The notes under the pieces are model-generated. The model was not told the DNA's origin. It saw nothing but the letters and a program-made list of their open reading frames with translations, and ran no database searches. Positions 26,390 through 38,805 of a stretch of 64,000 nt of DNA are shown here, in pieces. Source of the stretch: Fasciolopsis buskii (taxonomy: Eukaryota > Platyhelminthes > Trematoda > Plagiorchiida > Fasciolidae); contig LUCM01001917.1 of NCBI GenBank assembly GCA_008360955.1, positions 186,001 through 250,000 of the forward strand, read 5' to 3'. Every line of letters starts with the position of its first letter. Within the stretch, counting starts at the first letter, position 1. Made by a program: the position numbers and the translations under genes.

Positions 26390-28686
26390 CGTAACAAGCA
26401 CAAAACTACTTTAGAGCTTTCAAATTAGCCGTCTCCCAAACACTCGTTGTCGCCTATCAGATTCATGTCCCCCAGTGCGTGCTGTACAGCGAGGACCTCG
26501 AAGAATTCCATTCAGCAGATCATGAATGTCCGTTAGAACAGGACTGTTTCAATGTACAGCGGTAATTGAGGCCAGAGTTTTGAATGCATCTGTCCACTGT
26601 GTAAACCTTGTTATACCAATGTAAAAAGACGAATAATACATTGTTGGTTCTACGAGGTAAAACTTCTATCTCTGCTTGTGTGCACCATCCACGCTGTGTC
26701 GGGCAAGAGCTGTTACTAATCAGTTTCGCATCTGTTTCAGACCTGTCGAAGCCTAGACCTACCTAATCGTCCGTTCCGGCTGTTTCCTGTGGTGGCTTGA
26801 CAATTAAATGAAGTGCCTAACCAGTGGATACTGACTTGGAAATCCAAAGGGTTCTTGGAGTATGAAGTAAGAGATAATTCATACTGGATATTCTGGATGC
26901 CACTTCGAATTTGCCAAGAATATACTGAATAATAGCGATCGTCTATTGAGGCTGTATTCCTAGCAATATAAGCACCATATTGTTGTGAACTAATCTCTTT
27001 TGTCCTTCCCAAATGGGGATCGTAATGCATCAAGGATAAGATATAGATGTGATGGCTGAAATGGGATATCGCCTAAATTCCTAACCAATTTATTCACTAG
27101 ACAACTCCAAAACTATCGGCTTAATATCGGAAAGATTTGCTAGTTTGCGCAGAATTAAATGAACAGATATTCAAGTGTTTACTTCTCTGTGCTGCTGCCT
27201 ACTGGACGGGAAATTGTTCGTATGACGCATGTTGTGTGAGTTTCCGCAGTACTTGTACATTCCACGCGTTAGTGCCATGTAACCTTTACCTATCTTAGAT
27301 GTTATACTGGAAAAATAGAAAAAGCTCTAAATGCTCAGACAGAATGCACTTTGGTCTTAAGGAAATATGGTTCATAGGTGTGAGTTTTATCGGGTGCTGA
27401 AGGATAGAAATTGAACCCTTGCTCACGTGATGACGACAACACATTTTCTTATGTTTTAGATTTATTTGCTATTATTGATTAGCGGACTGGATACCGAAAT
27501 CCCAATTTGACATGCTTATCTGACCTTGTCACGTGACTTTGCGCTTAAGATTTTCAAGGTTCGCTCCCACGAATCTACAAAAAGGTTAGTTCTGAAGGTT
27601 GTTAGTGACATAGTTCGGCGTTTATATTATTATTTAACATGAAACGGCAAGAGTCCACAAAAGTGGGATGAACCAAGAAGGACTTGACGTCGCTCTGAAG
27701 CATGTTCCCCTTCGTTTCTTGTTCAAGATTAAAGTATCAATGCTGAACTACTCAATGCTTTTTGTTTCTGTTAATAGTGATCCTTGAGATAAAAAGGACA
27801 GGGATAGTCCTTAACTTTGACTTCCTTGAATAAAGAATGTTCTCTTCCCTGTCTACTATGGAGTTACTTACCAAGAAGCAAGTGGCCCCGTGTGAAGCCC
27901 ACCAACTCTGATGAATCAAACCTGACAAGTAAAGTTCTACTATTTTTAAGACAGGTTCTTAATTGGCTTCTTCCTCGGATAGTCTTGGTTAATCCTTTTT
28001 TCTAGAAATTTGATTCATGTACAAAAGTGAGATCCTATTGTCAACGGAGCAAAGCAAAACACCTATCCGTGAACGGTGTTCTTATTCGCTGCGTCACAAC
28101 AAACCACAGATAATTGGTGGCCGGATATTGATCTACTACAGTTAATAACCTGCCTGATTATTCGAGAACCTGACCTCAGGCGAATTGTGTGCATGCGTCT
28201 GTGTAAATGCGTACTTGAATGCCTTTAAGGTGCATCTCAGGGTGATCAAACAAACTCGGGGTGAATGATGTGGGCCGCCGAACTAAAACCAAATTTTGGC
28301 CTGTTAACAGCAATCAGCTGCGGTATTGCGACTCGAAGGAAACACCACACAGAGAAGATCATCCAATGTAATCAACTATCTTCAGAAAAAAAGACTTTTA
28401 AATCTGTTCTCATCCGGACTAACAAATCAGTGCAATGATCCCCGACTTTGCCGTCCTGTTTTTCGTGGTGTGTATTCATTCCTGTCGGACTGTGTATCTG
28501 CCGCAAGATCAAGCGTCTATTTGAACACATTTATACCAATGAGCCTTCAACAATGCTGTGGATTCATCCGTAGCGTACTCTAACCAATTCGTGAATCTGG
28601 CACAAACCTTTCACAAGGTGAAAATGATCCAGAATCAGTTGTCTAGATCAACAGAGTATACATTATTGCCGAACCAGTCCACTTAC

Positions 28687-29030
28687 ACCTCATGCTTATG
28701 GGGTCTGACGATAGTGGGCTTGCACTCCGCTTTACCGCGTATGTTACATATCCTAAAGTAAAACTCAGGCCAGACAAAAAAGGCCGTCCATTTTGAAGTT
28801 AGTTTTGTAGTGTAAATTTTACGAACATTAATCCCTCTTTCAACTACCAGTTTCCCAATTCTCGTGTTACCAACACGGAATTGGCACCTGAATTGTGCAT
28901 ACAAAGAACCTATGATTTCGAGCCCTTGAGTGAACTCATTTGCTGTTTTAGATAAAACAGTCAGGAATCCAGCATGGCATTCGCAAGGATCCAAAAGCTG
29001 ACCATTCAGTGCAACAATTCGGTCCAACAT
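28687..29030 (-). other. unrecognised 115-codon open frame ending at a strong splice donor
   Basis: An ATG-started minus-strand frame (MLDRIVALNGQLLDPCE...) is open for 115 codons. A good GTAAGT donor (28681-28686) lies at its end, and a CTCTACAG acceptor-like sequence is just before the ATG. It does not fit the phase or coiled-coil nature of the host gene, and I do not recognise the product. It could be an exon of a nested gene, an alternative exon or chance. Confidence 0.25.
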
Positions 29031-30236
29031 CGACCAACTGTAGAGTCAGTTTATGAAACAAATATAAATATCAAATAAAGTTCACACAGACCCAAACGAA
29101 ACTCACATAGTTTAATCAAGTCGGTCGGCCTAACCTATAGTGAACCACAATTCAAAATGACGAGTACACGTAAAAAAAGAGATAACGGTGAAGATATGGA
29201 CGAGTCAAATTATTGAGCCGATAGTGCATATCCATCGAAAGAAAGGCACCTTCTAATGGGATTATCTGTCTGTTAGATATCAGAGATCAGACCTAGTCAG
29301 CTGGACAGTTAAGAGGGAAGCTTTTCGCTCGGATGAGATAAAACGAGAGAAACGAGATGGAGATATTGCATTATACACGTGCAATATGTTGTCCTTAAGT
29401 CCAGTAAATTGTAATACGTTGATCACAACGTTTCACCTTTTCTTTAATATTTTGCTTCCATTTAGAATGATATCGCTGTGATTTGACCTACCTGTTGTTT
29501 GGATCGTGACTCATGCAAACAGAGGCTAATATCATTAGCATCTTTGCCTATTCCCACCTTTCTACTGAAAGTTAAGTGGCTTTTCTTATCGTCTCCACTG
29601 CATGTAATTCTTAACATTTTATAGTGGATCTTGGCTTCTTTATCCCTACTTGCTATCCCAATTCAGACAAGATTTTGCTATTGGTATTTGAACCTTCAAC
29701 GATTCGACGACTTGCTCAGCTCTTTCCAGTGGTTTGTAGACAACTCTGGAGTTATGGCGTTCTCAGCTCACTAGATGTCACTGTGTGTGAGATTCCTTTA
29801 TAAAGAATCATACTTGAGCCTTGATAGACACCCTAAAATTCTCGAGTGGTGATACATGCAACTCAACCAGCTGCACATTGCTGGTTGCGACAACAATGTT
29901 GATTGCCTCTACGAATGGTCAATTTTAGGCTCGTCTAAACATCGAGCTGTTCGTCTCCTGACCATGATGAGTTTGGTGAAAAATCACGGAAAATGAGCTA
30001 ATCCGCCAATTTGCAATTTGTGAATGTGCTCAGTAGGCATTCTCGAACAGCTGTCTGCGATGTTGACAGTAAGAGTTTCAGATGGAAACACTGCACTGTC
30101 AATCGGAAATCTCGGTGATAAAAACGGTCTATTGCTTTTTCGCCTAACTATCCAATGCAAGTGAACTACTAAAGTTCAAGAGACATACGAATAACAGGAT
30201 TGTGTATCATGTCTAATCAGATTTCATAGAACTCAC

Positions 30237-30383
30237 TTCAAATAGTTCTGTTCCAATGTGTGTTTTTCTTCCCTGGACGCTAGCAATTCACTTCGAATAT
30301 CCTCCATTACATTGTTCAACGTGGGCAACAGTTCCGGATAGCTTCGGCTAATCTCATTTTCCAATTCTAGTAGATTTCTTAGT
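30237..30383 (-). CDS. CRACR2A/RASEF-like protein, exon 2 (start of coiled coil)
   Basis: A 147-base exon with acceptor TTTGTTCTTTGTCCAG and donor GTGAGT (30231-30236). Its first base completes CG from exon 1 (CGA, Arg), and it ends with AA. It reads LRNLLELENEISRSYPELL and continues through DIRSELLASREEKHTLEQN. It aligns without gaps to CRACR2A around EEPHLLSNFEDFL and QEAHEEKNELE as remembered, and RASEF has an equivalent segment. In that family this region leads from the EF-hands into the long coiled coil used for oligomerisation and partner binding. Confidence 0.85.
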
Positions 30384-31198
30384 CTGGACAAAGAACAAAA
30401 TGAAATCGGATGCATTAGGGCGAGCGCAAAAGTGAGACTAGGCTAAGTGGACTAACAAAATTAGCGTTCAACTTACTTTGGCAGCAGGATAAAAACCGAA
30501 GGTATGCGCCAAATCTTGGCGTTAGTCGAATGTAGACCACTAGTATAAGCTATTCTATCTGTTTACCCGGTTGGTGTGACATCAGACTCATAATTTTTAT
30601 CGGAATCCGAGTTGCCAAAAATAGGAAAGATTAAAAGAATGCAATGGAATTCTCTTTCGCGTCCATTTTCTTTCGACTTGTCAGGATTGTCATTTTCCGT
30701 GGGGCGTTGGTAGGGGAAAAGCTTCAAATGTACAAAATTGATCCAACTTTGGAAAGTCTTTGACCTCGGTGGGATCGGGACCCATGCATGGAGGCGACTG
30801 ACGTATATGCACGGCGCATTCTGTACGAGCTCGGCTACGAAGTCAAGTCAAACGTTGATCGGACATTTCATTTTAAGATCAGTGCTTGCCTAATCGAACT
30901 GCTTAAGCATATTTCAATCAGCCTAATATCAGCCATAGTGATCCAGTTCCACTTGCACCACCTTAGACCAATTCGTCTTACGGTTCGATTTAAAAACTGG
31001 TTGTTGAGGCATTCATTTCCTTTGTGCTGATTTAAATATGGGAGTGAAGTAAAAAATCTTTAATGAACACTGATGTAAATCCTTGGCCGAATCTTGGAAA
31101 CCAAACATCCATGGAGTCCGATTACAATAAAGTCTGTTAGGAATGCGGATAGAACAATAGTACTAGTGTTGTGCATAGCACTAGATAAACAGATTGGT

Positions 31199-31280
31199 AG
31201 CAGACAGATAAACTGACTGACTAAATGATTGCTTGCTCGGTCGATCGATCGACTGACTGATTGATTTATTGATTTGCTGA
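31199..31280. repeat. imperfect tetranucleotide repeat (GACT/GATT/GATC)
   Basis: A run of related four-base units such as CTGACTGACT, CGATCGATCGACTGACTGAT and TGATTTATTGATT, with interruptions; a decayed microsatellite. Confidence 0.8.
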
Positions 31281-34200
31281 CTGGCAGAAAACATACCAAG
31301 GCAGCCCTACTTTTCAACTCTAAAATTCATTGGGAACTTCTAAATCTTAAATGAAAGGCTTCAAAAAGTTTTATTCGCGTCAGTAAAGTGAAACATACAA
31401 GGATCAACAAGAAATTCCAAACGATGTCAAAATCATCTTGAATGCAATAAAATGGTCATCTGTTTTCTGTTCAGTATCATTTTATTGGAAAGTGAATGGA
31501 TGGGCATTAAAATCGTTTTCATGTGGTCTTGAAACTAAATTGTGAGAATGTGTTTGAAAAAAATGAGCCATATAACGATTTCAGCTGTCGAGCGAGAAAA
31601 TCTTCTGCGAACGTTTCGAGTGTCTGTCGTAGCGTTTTTCCTCTCAAAAGGCTCCTTGTATTCCATTATCATTGTGCGTGCTCACAAAAACGGGCGTGTA
31701 TGTGCAATTGTGTTGAATTCAAAATGACCGATAGCACCATCTGGTGCTTAAATGCCATCGAATTTCCTCATTCGCCTTCGGAGGTTGAGAATGAAGAACA
31801 ACCAGCAAGTCATAAATCATCATGACCATTTCGTTGTCTAATTTCAACAGAAAGAAAGGTCTGCCTTGTTTATTAAACGGTTCGGAATGCAGATGAAACT
31901 GCTCACTTTCCGATGATTCTACAAAACCATTGTTTGCAGGGTGATTTTATCCATACTATGGATGTCTTTGTTTCCTAGGCGTACTAAACGGCGTAATTTC
32001 ACCGGCCAACCTTAGTGTCAGCACGGTTTTGTCATTACCATTCGATCGATGGACAAGCTTTGTACGATGTACTGTTAATGTAAACCAAATCGTGAATGGT
32101 CATTGTGCCTAACCTACATATGGTCGGAGGGACTCTAAGCATCCAATGTTCAGTTGAGTCGACTGATAAGTAAGCTATTTTGAATATCTATAACAAGCCG
32201 AATGATTTCGAAGTATGGTTCTTTACGATTTTCAAAAATGATTCAAGCGTTGATGTTTTTCATCATTAGTGGATTATCAAAGCGTCTTCGAACACGGACT
32301 GTTGCCTTGTCTGTCACACCGGTATGCACATCTGCTTGGTGGTTTCTAACTCAAGTCGAAATATCACGTTGAGATTCCGTGAATGATTTAGCAGAGAGTA
32401 AGCCAAGACAATGAATTCATCATGCATCAGACCGAAAATCGCTTTCATACCTTCAAAATGGTAATACAGAGCGGTGAAAACAGCCGCAGTCTTTCCATGA
32501 TTGTCATTTATGAATTTAGTGTAGCTACTGCAAGAAGACTCTCTATTGGTGATTCGCTCTTCTAGTCGAGCTAGTGAATTTTGAAGTGGAAATGAATTTG
32601 ACACATTCCGCAAATTGAGGCACATAGAGGCCAAAAATTATCTCTTTCAGTTTACGAGAAACAATTATTTAAGTGAATTGTTTCGCAAATCATAGAAACA
32701 TAATTTACGGTCAGACCGCAAATGATCAAATGGGTAGTCTCAGGATTCCTTCCTAACCTATCGGGAAATTTCTAGCAGTTCGGGGAAAAAAGCGTTTTTT
32801 TATCAGGTACTCGTAGGATTATGCATAGATTTATCTATATGTGATTCTGTTCATTTCGACAAGCTGTACGGGTTAGACTGGACGAAACAGTTGCCCAGTT
32901 GCACTCCGACAATAGGCACGCGATCGAAACGTGTGAGAACGACTAGACCATTTCTTTTGCAACGATAAGCTCTGTCCTACACGACTGTTGAACTTGGTGA
33001 AATAAAAAAAATATTTTCATTAGTGTCATCGATGTTTAGGAGTACTTACAATCGTATGAAATGCGAATGTTATTGGCTTGGATGAAAACGCAGTTGAAAC
33101 GAAGTCTCCCTAGAAAATCCATTGCTGAAGTCCGGCTATTGGCGTTCTTGTACCTCTATAGTGTTGTTGTTCGCGTCCCACTATAGACTCTAACACTTTC
33201 CTGTCTCTAGCACTACTCGTAATTGTTTTAAGGTCTCCGTCCAAAGGTAACCAGCTATCATAACAGACATAATACTTAAAAATGGTATTAATGGTCTCCC
33301 GAGTACAAATTTTCATTGAGTTTACAAAGAACGCATTTCGTTTACGATAGTTGAACATCGGAGATAGGATCCAGCAATCAGTGGTGGGTCTTATGAAAAG
33401 TTGTGCTTCCGAAACAAGCTTTATCGGTCTGGTGAATCGTATTTGATTTAATCATGATGTTTGATCGACATTCACAGAGACTGAACAACAAGAATCGAAG
33501 ATGCTACCACAGAATCAAATTCTTCGTCACTTCAGAGTACACGATTGTTCAAGCCTGCCGGTCTCATGAAAATCACTATCGTGTGACCATTACATTAAAT
33601 AGATATGATTCGCGGGCGGCCAATAAACCTTTCTGTGACTTTGGCCGGTTTGGATAGTGACGTTAGTCAAAGAAGTAGCAGCTTTAATGCCATCGATATC
33701 AGCCAGTGATGAGGAGCAAATAACCAGTGGAAAATTCTATCAACTTCTGTGAAAGACAACTAAAATGACTGTGCACTAGAGGCATGACATGTTCGTGATC
33801 GGCGGAAAAGTGGAAAAGAAACCATTTAATAAAATTCATGAATCTTATAGCACATTCTATCTAGGTTCCTGTGTACGGCTTTCGTTTCTTTATCATCTAT
33901 TAACGATGAAGCTACGACCCGAAAGGTTTCATTTGTTCCACTTAACTCTCACTATCAGTCAGTGTCTCATAAGTGCATATACCGAACTTTTGGTCTAGGA
34001 TGAAATCCACACAATAAACCCACCAGGTTGAAGTAAAAGATAAAAATGTACCAAACTTGACTAAAGCCAAATTTGCCAATTCTCTACATAATTTCCCTTT
34101 TGTATATGCATCATTGTCTAGAATGATTTGAACTTGCTCTCAGAATTTAGCAAATTGACTGTCGTTCAACTTACCGATTCCCTCTGTGGGAGAAGGTCGA

Positions 34201-34359
34201 GTCATGACAAGATGAAGCAGTACTAAAGGAGTGAGCAGAGAGCCATTGGAGGGAGATCGATAAACATCGAACATCTGACAGGAGTTGTAAGTGATATAAG
34301 CCCTGAAAAGTTACCCAGAACGAATAAAACCTATATTTGATGTTGCTGTTTTTTTTAGC

Positions 34360-34519
34360 ATTATGCTGGACGGATTTCGACTCGGTGCCAGGAACGAATT
34401 CGGAAATTCTCGACGTTATGCTGCAGATCCATTTAGACATCATTACTCCCTTTGTACCCGAAAACATGGAATTCCCATTTACTCCTTTGGACTTTACCGG
34501 TACACTCCCGGACAGATAA
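34360..34519 (+). other. candidate isolated exon (unrecognised), plus strand
   Basis: A polypyrimidine tract and TTTTTTTTAG acceptor end at about 34359. They are followed by a frame open to a stop at 34519 that contains DSVPGTNSEILDVMLQIHLD and FPFTPLDFTGTLPDR. The composition looks protein-like, but two other frames on both strands are also open here and no partner exon was found. It could be the last exon of a nested gene, a retroelement scrap or chance. Confidence 0.2.
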
Positions 34520-36498
34520 GGCGTGGGCAACATCTAACGTCATTCAATTACAAATCCGGTTGCCACAGTGACTATGCTGTTGTCAAGAGATAATCATAAC
34601 TGTCCTTAGTTTCATTCTGAAATCTAATTTAAGGCTCTTAAGTTTGATTCTTTGTTACCTTTCATGGAGCGTGGTCACAACAAGCCAGTCAGCCATCATC
34701 TCAGTGCTGGTTAAAATAAATGGGTCCCAGATAATCAAATACTTGAACCATATACCATTTAATTCACTATTTTTCACTTTCAATCTATTTGAAAGAACCA
34801 AAATAGAATTGCATTGATGTTTATCTCATTGAGCTCAAACCCCGTCATTCAAGCTCGACAGATGTCAAAATCATAATCAAGCTGAAAAAGATTGGCACAG
34901 CAGATAAGTTTCATCGAAACCCCGACGCAGACTTTGTATCATGTGTTCCGTCAGTGTCGAATTGTGCCAAAAGTTTTTGGGATAAGTAAACACAGAATAT
35001 CTGATGCTGGACAAATCATGTGTAAACGTGAAAATATAACCAGGATCATGTTAAAATCACATCTCATCTGGTCTTCGTCGGTAGTTATTGCATCAAATAA
35101 GTCAGCACTTGTTGGCTAAAAATAAAATCCTCAGTTTTAGCAAAGCTCACTGCGGAAACGTCATTTATCTGAGGCTATCAGACGTTCCATGCAATTTTCC
35201 GTATTTTGATCACTCGATAATGACATTTTCACTGATATTCTATACTTAATGAACATTCTTTAAGATCTCAAATTAGAAACGGTCACACGAAGCAAGCCGT
35301 TTTGAAGTGAAGCATCAAAACACGGCCTACTGTAATCAATTCACACTTCCAACTTTGCTAGCATTAACTGAACTTTGTTTGTAATCATACGCTATTTGGC
35401 AACCCCTTAGACATCTTTTCATACTTAAAATAATTTGCCCATGATCTGTCTTCGTCCCTCTGCACGATTCTGCACCAACGGACCACATGACGCTTGATCA
35501 GAATCGGAGCTTAAGTGAGACTCGTTTTTTGTGTCAAGCATTTCTGAAGGCTATCGTGTGCGATTTTGACACCCGTCAAATTCCAATGATGCGGTTTGAG
35601 CTCTTTCAGTTAATCATCTCGTTAATCATATTTCGATTTATTCAAACGGATTAGAAGTGGAAAATATTGAATTAAATGGTACACGGTTTGCTTATTTGAT
35701 TCCCGGGGAGAGGGGGATCACTGTCTTTTACAAGGCTTATCATTTTTGGCGGTCCTGTGGAACATGAAACAAAGCCGCTTCGTTCTGATCAAGTCAAGAT
35801 GACAATTCTCGGGGAAAGGTATAAGTGATTGGCATTCGGCAGAACCTTGACATCCAAAATATAAATCGAACTTTGTTGATCGATGAAAAGTTTGCCAAAT
35901 TCTCCACATTGAAGAGTCAGCAAGGGCTGCTCGCATCATCCTAGAAGTTAAGCAAACCTTTAATATTACAGGAAATACCATATGAATATTGCATAGAATG
36001 ATCTGAACGTGCAGTTGGTCTTGGCGCACTTGCCGTGAAATTGTAACTAGCCTCCATCTGCCGGAAGAGAAGTGCGCCTCCCACAGACATGCGCGTGTGT
36101 TGCTCACACACAAGTCATTCAAGTGCAGCTGAACACGAAGTTGACCACTGAGATTCTACATGACATCCTCCTTCGACCTCACTGCTCTCAAGTAAGTACT
36201 TATTCAACTCGATACATGGGACCATTGTCGTCAAGTTCTCAGATTTTCTGGCATCGAGTAACAAGTCTTTCTGCCTACATAACGACAGCAGTAAAGTCAA
36301 AACGGCAATGAATACCGGGATTTTTATTAACGCGTTTCAACAATTTTTACTGTCTGGTGTGCTGATGTGCAAATTTTTAACCATCCCGTCAGTGACCGTG
36401 GCAAACCGACGCGATGGCTCCCCGTTTTGATAGAACCCAGATGTTGGCAAAATAGTCAAAGGTAGAGTTTCCAGAATCACTGTTGATTTAACTCGGTT

Positions 36499-36538
36499 AT
36501 GCATGACTGGATTTATAATAATAAATCCAGTCATGCAT
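36499..36538. repeat. perfect 18-bp inverted repeat with 4-base loop
   Basis: ATGCATGACTGGATTTAT, loop AATA, then its exact reverse complement. It would form a stable hairpin in either RNA strand or a small cruciform. It stands alone in intron 1, and no terminator or element context is evident. Confidence 0.9.
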
Positions 36539-38667
36539 GAATCATTGGACAAATCTGTCATTTAAATGATGTTCTAATGGGTGGAGGACATAGAAGTAAA
36601 CGGACGCGGACGAGAAGAGCTGATCCGACGCTTCTACTATTAGAAATTAGCCAATTATTTTGGTGTTAGTCGGATATAATGAAAATCTAAACAATTCGGT
36701 GACAAAATTAATTTTGTTTTTGTATGAACAAATAGTTACTGGAGTGTAATCAAGTCGAAGAATTTCGTCTTATTGAATCTTGGTCATCGAAAATGGTAAT
36801 AAAGTCCATTGATGTTAGTGAATGTTTCAACTTTTTGCGATTTGTAAAACACTTTGTTCCCTTATCCCCGATTGTGATCTAGATGCCGCTTGAAGCTGGA
36901 ATATGCCTAAATGTAGCAATACGGCCTGAGGAGGGGGGCATCAATCTATCCCCAAATATGAACGGACTCCAGTGTTGAAATTCCTTCACTCTGGCCCAAT
37001 TCACACTCAAATGAAGATTGTACATGGTTCAGCTCCAGTTGTATTCTACCGGCTGAGCGACAAGACTATGCCGGAGATCCTTCAGGCATTAGGGATAGGA
37101 ATAATCCAGGGCGCTCTTGTGAATTTCGTTAGCATATGGCATCCACCAGTGTGACGTTTTCGTAATTAGACAGCCTCGAACCGTATCTCACGTTAAAATC
37201 TACAGGAATGTCGGTTTTCGCCACCAAACAACCGCTCATCATGACCTGAATATTCATGTGGAACCCAATGCAAACATGTTCCCACCCCGTTTGATCAACA
37301 TCGCATCGAGACTGAAACCATTGGATCCAGCTAAAGTTAAATTCGAAGTTCATCATCAGTCACCAAACGAGACCAATCCGTAGGCAGACGATAAGTAATC
37401 AGTTACGAGTGAGCAATAAAAGGTTCAATTTGTCAGTCAGCTGGTGGTAATGACAAGGCCGTTCGGCCAACCAGCTTTAGAGTGGCTTGCAGTTCCTCAG
37501 TGGAATTTGGTCGTAAGACGGAACTAATGTAAATGAAAAGGACCAATCAGAAAAGACAGCCCTGCCAAGTCAATGATCACTGATATGGATTGTTCTGCTT
37601 AGGCATCGTCCAAGTACTACTTTTCACTAGCACAAAAATTCACTGCTCTTATCCGGATGAGGTGTCTTCTTGGATTGATCAGAGTGAATCTCGCCAGACC
37701 TCCATTCTAATAAAAGAAAAATTAACCCACCTAATGTTTACAGTTCTTTTCACAAAATCGAGAATAAAACGAAATGACTTTTAATCGGCACTCGTCTGTA
37801 GAGAGACGGTTATTGTGTTTAAAATAGTTAACAATTTATTTGCTTAGAAAGAAGAAGGGGGCGGGGGCCAGGCGTGAAAGTACACTCCATAGAATAAATC
37901 CAAAGGACTTTAGATTTGTTCAGACTTTTGTATTTTCACGAAATCAGGACATGAAATCTACGAATAGACAAAATCAGTATATATTTATGAGCATACTGGA
38001 GACTGGGTAGATTAAAGCTTACCCCGTCTCAATTCACTTTCCATTGTTACGTATGGACATTATGAAAATCACTCGTAGTGTTCACCCAACAACACTGAAT
38101 GTGGGTTTGTCTAGGAGCAATTGAATGCACGTGATCGAAACAGAGTCATTTGCGCGCACATCGTCCAGAAGTGCAAGTAGCGTAAGACGAGAAATAAGGA
38201 TCCAACGATTCCTCTTTGGCCATAATCGTCCAAGACAATTGAACCAATTTCTACTCACTATGGCAGTCAAAATTGTGTCATGGTAACGACGGAGGTATTC
38301 CATTAATTACTGAGAAATAAGACAATAGCTGCGATTACCAGCTAATTATTGTTGATGACGTGTATCAAAGTTTTCAGTAAGACGGAATGCCAGTTCGTAT
38401 GAACGAGTGCGCTAAATCTAACTACATTTGCGAGAAGTTTACGACTCTGCGTCAAGGAGCTGGCAAACATCGTTTTGCTGAGTGGATCAGTGTAGGGAAA
38501 AAGAACCAAGTTGGGAAACTTTGTCTAATATTTTGGAGTAAAGAATACCACCATGTTTGTTATACCTTACGAGAAAAATTAAGCAAGAGTACATTTAAAG
38601 ACAAAAAATCAACCGAAACGAAGTGGTGTTAGTGGTTTGTTTTTTTTCTTTTACATTTATATTGCTA

Positions 38668-38805
38668 ATATTAATGAAATAACAATGTATCCAGTTTTCA
38701 ATAAGAGGGTCGTGACCAGCAGAGGGATGCTGCGTGAGGTCTCGAACCCGCGACCTTCAAGTCCAAAAGACAACCATATGCGCTTGACCACCGCTGGCCA
38801 CCACC
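38668..38805 (-). repeat. tRNA-derived SINE, copy 2
   Basis: On the minus strand, box A-like TGGTCAAGCGC (38780-38790) and a perfect box B GGTTCGAGACC (38738-38748) sit in a tRNA-like head. A body and a tail with ATTGTTATTTCATTAATATT follow. It shares GACTTGAAGGTCGCGGG with copy 3 (GACGTGAAGGTCGCAGG). Confidence 0.8.

Larger units (their letters stand above)
25220..27265 (+). mobile_element. Ty3/gypsy LTR retrotransposon fragment, copy 2
   Basis: Longer than copy 1 at its left: 25220-25540 holds a decayed RNase H end (FGLWGHHWPTGRAYIV, then DFECAHRPGSRQLDADSLSR in another frame). An AT run and the integrase remnant follow. 25599-27160 is essentially identical to copy 1. From 27161 onward the two continue as homologous but clearly diverged sequence, and copy 2 has about 18 extra bases near 27190. 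It lies antisense in intron 2, in direct orientation to copy 1 and 20,871 bases away from it. Confidence 0.85.
17320..30236 (-). other. intron 2 of the CRACR2A/RASEF-like gene
   Basis: About 12.9 kb. It hosts the dispersed A/B repeat family (18.1-21.3 kb), a truncated RTE LINE (21.8-22.9 kb), Ty3 copy 2 (25.2-27.3 kb) and an unexplained open frame with a splice donor near 28.7-29.0 kb. The gaps between these (17.3-18.1, 18.4-20.2, 22.9-25.2 and 27.3-28.7 kb) hold nothing I recognise beyond small AT runs and one short dispersed repeat copy. Confidence 0.6.

Noticed and set aside
35718..36122. 134-codon open frame on the minus strand
   Set aside because: Starts with TTG, has unnatural composition and no similarity I know.
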